64,000 bases of DNA from Setomelanomma holmii (lineage: Eukaryota; Ascomycota; Dothideomycetes; Pleosporales; Phaeosphaeriaceae): contig ML978200.1 in assembly GCA_010015745.1 (NCBI GenBank), forward strand, positions 124,001 to 188,000, in the 5' to 3' direction. The notes below the pieces were generated by a model. The model was not told where the DNA came from, searched no databases, and saw only the letters and a list, made by a program, of their open reading frames with translations. Positions 55,490 through 64,000 of the stretch are shown one piece after another (the stretch's first letter is position 1; every line of letters starts with the position of its first letter). The translations under genes and the position numbers were made by a program.

Positions 55490-57288
55490 ATGGCCAGCCG
55501 TCGCTATGCCGCTAGAGGTCGTGCCGACTCTGCACGCTCGGTGAGTAATATACGCGACAAGAGGAATAACAGCTCACTGAGAGACTCTAGTCGAGCGGTT
55601 TGCGACGGCAATCGCAAATCGCGCAAGATGTGACTTCGCCAAGTGGGAGTATGCAGCCTCCGCCTACACCTCGAGCGTTCGCTCACGCTCCCCTGACTGC
55701 ACCACCGCGAACACCTTCTGCCGTCGTGAGTATTGTTTTAGTTTCCCTCAAGCTTGCGTGTTGCCTAACCACATAGCAGGGTACGCGAGAAATGTCTCCA
55801 CCGACAAGCTTTGCGCAGCAGCCCTCCTTGGAGGAGAATGGATTGCGTTCAATTTACGCTACCTTCCCGTGGATACAGCCAGCGAACGCGATGCTCTCGA
55901 TACCAGCAAAAGATTCCGCCACCATGACCGAGATGTCGCCAGCAGATGATCCATCCAGGGCAGGACAATCCATGCAGAATGGCTCTACCAACAGCAATGG
56001 CTACCTGCAGCCTCCGGTAGTTCAATCGCCACACCAGCATCCGAATCTGTATCAAGCTCCTTCAAGTCAACACACGATAGGCCAACAGATGGGTCGTCGG
56101 CGGGGCCAGCCTCTGCTGTCGTTTCCCACGAACCCGCAAGATCATGCCAGGAATCAAGGTAGCCCAACGTTTGCACCACAACTTCTGCGCAAAGTATCGC
56201 AATCGATGTTGGCAGCAAATACCCCAGTCTTACAGCAGCTGGCAGTTCAGCATCTTCGAGGCTCGCAAGGTCAAGGAGAGCAACACTCAGCGGCGCAGGC
56301 TCGTCGGCCGCGCTACCAACCTGCGCCCCTCGATATCCCAAGGAGGCACTCCGCAACTCACCAAGATGCCCTCAATTATCTCAACCGCCCCATCTGGCGT
56401 CCGTACTCCAAGGACCATGGTGTGCCCAAGACTGCCGAAGACCGACTTCCGTATGTCAAGCGAATATACGACTCCATGGTTCACATCAACGAGATTCTCG
56501 ACTGGAATGACTTCCAACAAGATGCAAGGCGCTTTCATACCAACAACATATGGGGCGCCAATCCGCAACTCATCGAGGCGATTGCACACCAAATCGTCGA
56601 TACCTGCATCCGCATCCACACATACGGAGTCACGGGTGCGGCGCTTGCATGTGTACCAGCGTACCAGGTCCAGACCACACGCGACCTGACCTTCACTTTC
56701 GTTGAGCGCATTTACTGGATGTCGATTCTCCTGCGCCAATTCAAGTTCAACGCCAATCTGGCCATGCAGCAAGACCTAATCGAAGTTTATCTCTCGCGCA
56801 TATGGTCAACTCTTCTGGAGAAGCCCGAGTTTGTGAAGTGGTGGAAGTCATTGAGCGATGCAGAGAAGGATCGGTATTGGAGGGTATATCCGTTCGAGGA
56901 TGTGCCGGGCAAGCCGATGACTGAGGCGGAGAAGGCCCATTACGCGAAGCTGGCACAGCAGGAAGATCAGCAGCGTGCACAGCTAAGGCAGACGCGTGCT
57001 ATGCCTCAGCAAGCTCAGGATGGCCCGAAACGACCTTCGCAAGCTATTGAAGAACCCGAGGCTGGGCCACCGAGCAAGCATCCGGTCACGGAGGAGCACA
57101 CGGAGTCTGACAAGCTTGCTGGAGAATCTGATGACCAAGGACTGAAGCCACACGAGATGGAGGCTGATGAGAGGGGTGATTTCGATCATTTGTTTGAGTA
57201 CGGATCAGATGACGGATGTCAAGACGCGTATAGGGATGCCGAATGCGAACCGGATGACCAATCTGAGGAGGAGCAAACTACATCTTAG
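55490..57288 (+). CDS. Pro/Gln-rich protein of unknown family (paralogue A)
   Basis: Exons 55490..55540, 55591..55725 and 55780..57288, introns 50 and 54 bp (second with CTAACC branch point and a TAGCAG double acceptor); 564 aa from MASRRYAARG. Residues 1-240 are low-complexity (Gln, Pro, Ser). A folded helical region (about 255-440) contains YLNRPIWRPYSKDHG, IYDSMVHINEILDWND, AIAHQIVDTCIRIHTYGVTG, IYWMSILLRQFKFN and IWSTLLEKPEFVKWWKSL. The acidic C-terminus ends in DDQSEEEQTTS. The folded region aligns with the frame-broken gene at 58684, so they form a family I do not recognise. No signal peptide. The composition suggests a nuclear protein, but no DNA-binding motif is visible. The true start may be 55280 in other strains. 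Confidence 0.75.
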
Positions 57289-57917
57289 ATTGACCTTGGT
57301 GATAGTCAGAGCATTGCACAGTCGGAAAACATGTACATGATGGTTAGCATAGATCATCAGGGTGGCTACAATGATCTGTCGAACGCAATTGATTGTCCAT
57401 GTCATTTATGTAGCTCTCTGAGCTTGCTCATTGTAGCAATTGTGTGTGCTCCCAACTTCGTCGTCAGCTGTCAAGTAAGGATTGTGTTCGTGATGCCCAA
57501 GCAATGTTGAGCAAATGCTTTTTAGCAAAACCACGAGTGCAACAGCAAGTACATACCCCTAGTATATGTTCCAGCATCTCTCAAGCTCGCATTTCTAACC
57601 TCTTGACTTGTCGTGCTCTATTCAGTGCTTATTTCCTTAACCCAGGAGCCGTGTGGCGATGTATAGCTCTCCATGATCTTGTATATCAACCACCAAAACT
57701 TCATCGGCGGGAGTGAAAACTCAGCTCGTCAACCAGGAGTGAAAGCTCACCTCGCCTTGCTGCTGAGACATACTATATCACGCTTTCACGATGACCTCGA
57801 GTTCTTGGCAACGCGCCTGCCCACCATACAGGGGCATTAGAATCCGCTCATTAGGTGTTCAGTCCTTTCGTATACCCTCAAGTCATTCAACCGTTCAACT
57901 CGACCGATATAGTCGTA
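57289..57917. other. intergenic region
   Basis: 630 bp downstream of paralogue A. No gene recognised; contains the 3' untranslated region of A. Confidence 0.5.
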
Positions 57918-58067
57918 ATGAGTAGCCAAGACAAAGGCAAGGACTGTATGGCCTATTCAGGCGAGGAACCCACCGAGGATGAGAGTGCGGGTGAGCTGAT
58001 CGGGTCAATGTCTACTTCTGAGGACGATTCTGTAAGCATTTGTTCGAAGGTGCTGAAATTGTGGTAG
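57918..58067 (+). other. short acidic open frame, possible 5' exon of paralogue B
   Basis: Opens MSSQDKGKDCMAYSGEEPTE and reads acidic, Ser-rich sequence to SEDDS, where a GTAAGC donor (58030) follows. A second open stretch at 58398-58530 (EEARPELTERTPYDPP) and an acceptor at 58659 (GCTGACTTAG) could be further pieces of one gene leading into 58660. The joins are not proven; other readings are possible. Confidence 0.3.
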
Positions 58068-58683
58068 CACTCGCTGATGCAGTGTAGGTCAGTTCTTGGT
58101 TGCCTGGAACATTGACTGCGACTGCGACAGTGCCTTCCACTTCTTTTAAAACCCCGACTACCGCAGCGGTAATTATTGGGGCTCCATCTTGTCGGAAGCT
58201 TTAGCTGAGTAGTCTATATGTAACCACGTGGCTAAAGTCACATGATATCCTATTGTAGTAGGCACTGCCCTGTGGGCAAGTGCACTTACCTCTGAGCTGA
58301 GAGCTCCTGTAACACAAACATCACAACACGACAACAAATAGCAATACAATCGTTGATCACAGCCTCCGACCGACACTGCTCACGCAGTTACACTATAGGT
58401 CGAAGAAGCCCGCCCCGAGTTGACTGAACGAACTCCGTATGATCCTCCTCTGTCCTCGAATCAAGGCTATGAATGTGTACCGCTGGAAGGGCATGTCGAG
58501 ACTAGTGATTCGTCGAGCTTGACTGACTGAATTTGATACGCCGATAGCACACGTTCGGGTGCGCCAGGTTTCGGTGTACTGCGATCCGGCCCTGTTCCTC
58601 CGTCTTTGACGTTGATAAGTGGGCAATGATCTTTACAATAGATCGATGAGCTGACTTAGGTGCAGGCCGAACAGCCACCGTCG
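58068..58683. other. uncertain region upstream of paralogue B
   Basis: Non-coding or intron-rich 5' part of paralogue B. It holds a canonical acceptor with branch point just before 58660. Nothing else can be supported. Confidence 0.35.
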
Positions 58684-59515
58684 ATGCCTCTTACGGTCCA
58701 AGTACCTCATGTCGCCTCATACCAGCCAAGTCCGTGCCCGTCACTGTCAGACAATCTCGCCGTGTACAGCTCGATTCCGCAAAATGCCTTGCAAGGGGCT
58801 GTCGATACTACCTCATTCGGCGTGGGTAATTGCACCGCAGGGCACCAGCCCGCCATTATATTCGATCAAACCCCGCTGCCCAAGTTTGTCGGCCCCGTAT
58901 TCGGCAGCATCCAGGAACTCGAGGACTATCTTCGAACACCAGCGTGGAAGCCGACTCTGGGCATGTACGGTAAACCGATGACCGGCCTGGATATCGCTCG
59001 GTGCGTCCACATCCTGTATGACGCCCTAGTGGATGTTGAATCGGTATGGGACGAAGACGCCCACCCCGAGTGTGCGTTGGGATTTGTTGCTGGTGGCGAT
59101 TGGAGCAACCAGAAGGACCTGCAAGCGATCGCAGTGTTCGTTCTCCACACCATCTTCCGGGTACACAGCCATGGCCTCGCTGGACTTGTGCACCATCTGC
59201 CGAACGCCGAGCACCCAAAGGTCTTTGACCAACTTCAGCATCCCTCAGCGTCTCCACTGGACGGCGTTCCTCTTGCAGCACTACAAGGGCCACGCTGACC
59301 GGATCATGCGACAGCCGGACATCGTTGGCACCATTGCTAAGATCTGGACCGTGTTGTCGAAGGAGCAGTCGTTCAAGGATTGGTGGAATGCACTGCCCGA
59401 CGTTCAGATGGGCATGTGTCTTCTCCAGTTGCCGTATGCCGATGTGATGGTGAACGACCAGATCGTGAGCCATCCAACCACCGCGGAGGCACTAATGGTC
59501 TGGACACAGATATGA
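58684..59515 (+). pseudogene. paralogue B of the unknown family, frameshifted
   Basis: From an ATG at 58684 (the frame is open back to an acceptor at 58659) it encodes LEDYLRTPAWKPTLGMYGKP, ILYDALVDVESVWDED, LQAIAVFVLHTIFRVHSHGLAG, ending HLPNAEHPK near 59218. The family homology then moves to the frame one base away: LTNFSIPQRLHWTAFLLQHYKGH, IVGTIAKIWTVLSKEQSFKDWWNAL, to a stop at 59515. Each block matches the corresponding block of paralogue A in the same order. No intron fits the switch point, so one small indel near 59215-59225 broke the gene (or is a sequence error). The acidic C-terminal tail of A is missing. Function unknown. Confidence 0.65.
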
Positions 59516-60109
59516 TTGCGAGTCGTTGAGATCACTGACAAACGGCGAGAAGTCGAGGAGTACAAAGTCGAGAAGCACTTGACGAGAACAATGCTCACGA
59601 GCGAGTCACGATCTGGGTTCGTCCTGCATGAGAGGTTCGGAGCAGCATAGCCGTGGCGTTTGGTGGTGATCGTTTGTTACTTTACTCGCGACTGAGATTA
59701 GCGCTCATTCATGAAAATTCTGTGGGAGTAACTCGCTCCTCTTATGCAGCCTACGGCAGACCGTCTTTGAAGCTCGATCTTGTAGTGCTAAGGTGCTAGC
59801 GAAAGCATTCGAGATACGCATTTCACCAGCTGGTTCGTGTGCATCTTTGGCAGTGCGTTGAATCTGTGATGATGGGAACATTGGACTTTCGTCAAGAAAA
59901 GCATCGTTACTACCATACCTTAGATCGTTTCTTACGCGTCTCCTCCGAAGGAAAGATCTTCTGTGAATCGCATGACGTACTGTGCGGAAGTGAAAGCGGA
60001 AGGCATACTCTAGCTGTTGTCAACCTTTGAGGCAAGTGCGTCCCAACCTTTGCCTTCGCCTTCCACGTCTCCAAATTACCGCAACCACAACTTCCACCCC
60101 ACAACTGCA
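59516..60109. other. intergenic region
   Basis: 590 bp. A CTCTAG acceptor-like site at about 60012 followed by an open frame hints at an upstream exon of the next gene. Nothing firm. Confidence 0.4.
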
Positions 60110-61165
60110 ATGTCGCAAGAGCGTCCACCGCAAGATGTCCAGTGCTACCAGCGAAGTGCAGCGACTCACACGCCGCAACCGCAAGCGCACTCGCCGAACA
60201 TGTTCCCTCCGGATGCATTTGGGTTCAGCGCAGGCACTAACCATGGCTCCGCAATACCAACAGAGCTGCCATTCTTCTTCCCAATATATACACAGGGGAT
60301 TCCGGGCCAGTACCCTTCGCCAGGTTCTGCAGCATTTCGTGGATTCGATTTGCCGATACTACAACCGCACGCTGCTATGTCTTCGCCACACCCGTCCCAG
60401 CATCGGCAGGGTCACGTCTCACCTTCCTCTCACGCTTCACCCACCTTTCCGCCCTACCCCATCCCGGGGCACAAGCGTAGTCGTCTGCCGTCCAATGATG
60501 TGGGACGCAAAGTGCCCCGCAAGGCTGTCGCGAGCAGTCCGCCGCCAGAAGATCCACCTCGTTCGTCGCGCACCAAGGCCAAGTTAGCACGGAGTAGAGT
60601 CCCTAAGCGCAAGACCCAAGACAGAAACGACTCTCCGATCGCCGTTCCTGCACAATCAGCTGTCAATGGTGGAGCTGCCAGTATTGCAACACCCACGCCA
60701 ACTGGATTTAGGAAGCTTCCGTCTGGCGGACATGGGCTTCGGCCTCCGAGTGGTCGAAGTAGACCAGTGGTACTAGACGATGATATTGAGGGTCGTAATG
60801 AAAATGAAAGCGACTCGCCAAAGGCTGCAACCGAATCAGACGAAGACATCTCGATGCACACGCCATCGACAACGAATAGTCCTGTCCGCCAAGATCGCCC
60901 ACGCCCGCAGCACGACTATCCGATTCCGAAAGAGCTGGAGGGCATACATCGCGCGCTTGGAGAAGACAACTGGAACGAATATCTGATCTTGCAGGAAGAG
61001 AAGTGGATGGGCAAGGTCACTGAGGCCCAATTCGACGCCAAGACGAGATCAATATTTGCAGTATTTGACGAAAGGATCGGGAAGAGCTTGGAGAAGAAGA
61101 TGAAGAACATGGTCGTTAAGCCGGTAATGGAAAGACATGCAGGGGATCAGAGCGGGCTCTTCTAG
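60110..61165 (+). CDS. Pro/Ser-rich, basic protein of unknown function (gene C)
   Basis: 351 aa from the ATG at 60110 (MSQERPPQDVQCYQ). The same frame is open for another 31 codons upstream, so a spliced 5' exon is possible. Residues 1-260 are disordered: Pro/His/Ser-rich first, then basic with clusters such as GHKRSRLP, GRKVPRKA, SRTKAKLARSRVPKRK that look like nuclear localisation signals. An acidic patch follows. The only folded part is the last 70 aa: ELEGIHRALGEDNWNEYLIL, EEKWMGKVTEAQFDAKTRS, FDERIGKSLEKKMKNMV. Its spacing (LG..W..Y, then GK.....FD) recalls the SAGA-Tad1/Ada1 helical module, a weak resemblance by eye. A nuclear role is an inference. Confidence 0.6.
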   Translation: MSQERPPQDVQCYQRSAATHTPQPQAHSPNMFPPDAFGFSAGTNHGSAIPTELPFFFPIYTQGIPGQYPSPGSAAFRGFDLPILQPHAAMSSPHPSQHRQGHVSPSSHASPTFPPYPIPGHKRSRLPSNDVGRKVPRKAVASSPPPEDPPRSSRTKAKLARSRVPKRKTQDRNDSPIAVPAQSAVNGGAASIATPTPTGFRKLPSGGHGLRPPSGRSRPVVLDDDIEGRNENESDSPKAATESDEDISMHTPSTTNSPVRQDRPRPQHDYPIPKELEGIHRALGEDNWNEYLILQEEKWMGKVTEAQFDAKTRSIFAVFDERIGKSLEKKMKNMVVKPVMERHAGDQSGLF

Positions 61166-63004
61166 GTGCCGCCCAGTGCGAAATCGACCCTACACACAGA
61201 AGAGAAAGCAAAGCGATGACTCAGCATTGAGCTTGCTTCCACCGCTGAAATACATTGACCAGCTGCGGACACGACGGTCTGGACGAGAACACATGGCGAA
61301 AATAACAGTAATGCCAATGGTTGACGTTACGCGCTGAAAACATCAGCTGATGCCCCACGCATATTTCAGGTTCGCTCGCTAATCTACGGTGGTGCATGTC
61401 AGTCTCCATTTCAGTTCTGGCGGCCTTAGTCGCGGTTAACGGAGACCGGTGCAATCAGAAGGAGGTAGACGGGGAGAACGACCCACCACATACGTATCGT
61501 AAGCACACAGCATTATGATTCATCGGCCCGAACAAAAAGAGTAAGCGAGGCCGAGGAGCGCACACAAGACTAGACACAGCGCATGCAAGTACGCACGCCG
61601 AGGCGATAGTCTGTCTCGTGGCCTTATTGAATGATGCGCGCATGGATGTGGGGATGGAAATGTGGCTGCTGCAAACGTCAAGATATGTTTCATGTTGCCC
61701 GCCTGAAGGGCAAAGATTGGCACCGATCCCCACTGGTGGGTGACGTAACGAAGCACGCTAAATTCAGGGTCCATTAGACCGTTGATACCGAGAAATTCTG
61801 GGAAGCTGCTGGCAGTGGGAGATTGCTATCACGTCCCTGGCGCAGAGATCAGGGTTGCTGCCCTGTTGTTATATGCACTCATTGGATCTGATTTATTGTC
61901 TTGGGCGCACTTCCAAGCCCAGAGGGTGCGGTCTTGCAGCGTGGCGCCCCAAGCTAGCTCTCGCGAGGAGCCATCAACTTCTGCAGGCAGCCCGTGGTGC
62001 TTGGGATGGATGCTGCCGGCACACCCGCGGCGTGCGTAGACCATGATAGTTACTGGTATTTGCGTGGTGCACCAGCTAGTGCATGCGTGGCCGCCGCCGC
62101 AAGAGACGACAGACAGTCCTGCATAAGACCCTCTGCTGTTGACCTTCTACGCTGTTATTTGTTCTCCATTGCTCCCCGCCTCGTCCTGCTCCCGTGTGAG
62201 TTGCAACAGTATCGAGATCCGCGTCACGCTGCATTTCGTAACGAAGACCCGAACCAGCCATAGCTCAGAGCCAAATCTCCAGACACGAGTCCCTGCAGGA
62301 GCAAGGCCGACCTTCACATCGACTGCAGTCTGCGGAAAGTGAGCACCCTTGCACCAAGCTAGGGCTGCTGCGAGGAGTTTCCACACAGGCGCGACATCAC
62401 GACAGCGGCGTCATAACCTTCACTAGAGCAGATTGCGGGACGCCCCGACATATCACGGCACTCGTGTCTACTATAACACCGAATTCGGCAAGCCCTCATC
62501 GAGATCTCAGTGCAACATGCAGTTCTCCAACTTTGGGAATCGCAGCGATGGAAGGGGCCGAAAGATGGCTCCCGTGATTGAGGTAAGAGAGCTTTCTCGT
62601 CTACAGCGTGGTGCAGCGCGGCGCCAGACCATTCTGTGCGGTGGCGGGCTCCATTTGGCGACATCATATCGCGTGCAGAGCCCAGGTGGTTCCAGCTTGC
62701 TGCGATGATGTAGGGCAATCCAGTGCTGCATCGTCATTTTATGGTCCGAGCGTCCAACGTCATCGGCGGATGCGACAGGCGCTTGTTCCTTCCACCAAGC
62801 ACGACCTTTCTTTTCAACCAGTCGCCTGCCCACACACCTTTACCCTCTCACACACGAGCTGTTCCGCCGCACTACTGCTTGTCTCTGGTATAGACTTGGT
62901 TGCACGCGGCTTTCTTCTATCGAGACTCTCTTTTTGAGCCTCACCATACCCCGCTATTTCCCTGCAACTGCTTTCTAAGCCACTCCCTCACACACCAACT
63001 AAAC
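61166..63004. other. intergenic region, kinase promoter and 5' leader
   Basis: 1.8 kb with no supported gene. The last 200 bp (about 62800-63000) are C/T-rich with CACACAC, a typical fungal leader immediately before the kinase ATG. Confidence 0.5.
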
Positions 63005-64000
63005 ATGGCTGCGATACAGAACTTTAAGAACTTCCTGCGCCACGGCAAGCAGGCCCGCCAGAACGCCGAGCCCACGACCAACGTCTCCAATGTCCACGCT
63101 CAGTCAGACCAACGGCGGTACCACGCACCAGATCCCGCCCACCATGGCATTTCAGAACCCATCATGGATAGCAAGCTTCCTCAGCACGGCAAGGTCGTTC
63201 ACGATGGCTACTCGGTAGGAGCCGGTGCCGGTGACAACCGCAACGTGGCTGCCCAAGCTGGCGCTGCTGCGGAACGCGCGGCTGCCGACAAGCAAAAGAT
63301 GCAAGCTGCAGCAGCAGGCAAGGGAGTCGACCCATCAGTACTCGAGCGCATCGTGGCAGAGGAGCGCGAGGCCAAGGGCAAGATGCCAAGGTACCCCGGC
63401 CTTGAGCGCTGGAACCTCATCGAAAAGATGGGCGACGGTGCTTTCAGCAACGTGTATCGGGCCCGAGATTCGACCGGGCAATGGGGAGAGGTTGCCATCA
63501 AGGTCGTCCGCAAGTTCGAGATGAACTCACAGCAGGTTAGTATTACCCATTGGTCTTGCCCTTATATGCCCATTTCCTAGTGTCGCCTTCCCTTCCCGAC
63601 CGCATCACGTTTACAGTATCGGTGTTTTTGAGCGTTACCAACAAGAGGCCGGTGTAGGATAAGCATGTGCATCCGGACTTTAAGACGCCAAAAGCAGCCG
63701 AGGTGCGAACATTCCAAGCGTCCATGCGCAATCCCAGCAGCATGCGCCATATCCCTATCTTTTGCGCAGGGCAAGCACTGACGTAATGCCCTACAGAGAG
63801 CGAACATTCTCAAGGAAGTACAGATTATGCGCCAGCTGGACCACCCCAACATTGTGAAGCTCATCGATTTCTCCGAGTCGAAGCAGTACTACTACATAAT
63901 CCTCGAACTGTGCCCCGGCGGGGAATTGTTCCACCAAATCGTCCGTCTGACGTACTTCTCCGAGGACCTTTCGAGACACACCATCATCCAAGTTGCAAAG
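63005..64000 (+). CDS. CaMK-type serine/threonine protein kinase, Rck2/Srk1-like (partial)
   Basis: Exons 63005..63535, 63658..63702 (45 nt) and 63797 onward; introns 122 and 94 bp; the gene leaves the window at 64000. 260 aa are visible. The Ala/Gln-rich N-terminal extension (1-125) precedes the kinase domain. Visible there are the Gly loop MGDGAFSNVYRA (142-153), the ATP-anchoring Lys166 in VAIKVVRK, and the alpha-C Glu in ILKEVQIMRQLDHPNIVKL. The hinge region YIILELCPGGELFHQIV follows. The 15-residue insert encoded by the small exon (DKHVHPDFKTPKAAE) between beta-3 and alpha-C is typical of the stress-MAPK-activated Srk1/Rck2 group. In yeasts these act downstream of Hog1/Sty1 on translation and cell cycle; the same role here is an inference. 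The catalytic loop lies beyond the edge. Confidence 0.9.

Overview
This 64 kb window is nuclear DNA of a filamentous ascomycete. The genes carry many short GT-AG introns (mostly 44-60 bp), several with a visible CTAAC/CTGAC-type branch point. They include families typical of Pezizomycotina: a HET-domain protein, PTH11-like rhodopsin-fold membrane proteins, an MFS sugar transporter, a P450, a short-chain dehydrogenase, small secreted proteins and '2EXR/F-box-like' ELPxEIRNxIY proteins. That mix points to Dothideomycetes, perhaps Capnodiales/Mycosphaerellales; this placement is an inference and no marker gene is present to prove it. There are no rRNA genes, no convincing tRNA, no CRISPR array and no intact transposon.

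Layout. 0-15.5 kb is mostly housekeeping: an unknown conserved protein (-), an aldehyde dehydrogenase (-), HMG-CoA reductase (-, the rate-limiting step of sterol and isoprenoid synthesis), an N-acetylglucosamine-induced-type protein (-), a small tail-anchored protein (+), the splicing factor U2AF35 (-) and a six-cysteine secreted protein (-). 17.9-31.4 kb holds a secreted protein whose mature chain begins with His (+), a divergent pair of 2EXR-like paralogues of which one is decayed, a sugar transporter with a 13-nt exon and a damaged final splice donor (+), a HET protein with an interrupted frame (-), a single-pass cell-surface protein (-) and an F-box protein (+). 32-45.9 kb holds a large propeller protein ending in a CaaX prenylation motif (+), a short-chain dehydrogenase (+), a GPI-anchored Ser/Thr-rich wall protein (-), an exo-beta-1,3-glucanase (-) and a zinc-finger plus TENA/THI-4 protein (+). 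46.3-54.6 kb holds a P450 (-), an intact rhodopsin-domain protein (+) and a tandem pseudogene copy (+). 55.3-61.2 kb holds three proline/glutamine-rich proteins of unknown function, two of them paralogues of one family. A CaMK-type kinase (Rck2/Srk1-like) runs off the right edge.

The genes are not an obvious metabolic cluster or operon. Recurring themes are the cell wall and surface (GH5 glucanase, GPI protein, single-pass Cys-rich protein, secreted proteins), self/non-self and sensing (HET, rhodopsin-like), and duplication followed by decay. At least three duplicated or family-type loci carry premature stops, several of them explicable as CpA to TpA changes, the signature of repeat-induced point mutation (RIP), together with small indels.

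All exon structures were derived by eye from splice signals, reading-frame continuity and remembered family conservation. No database search or transcript was available.
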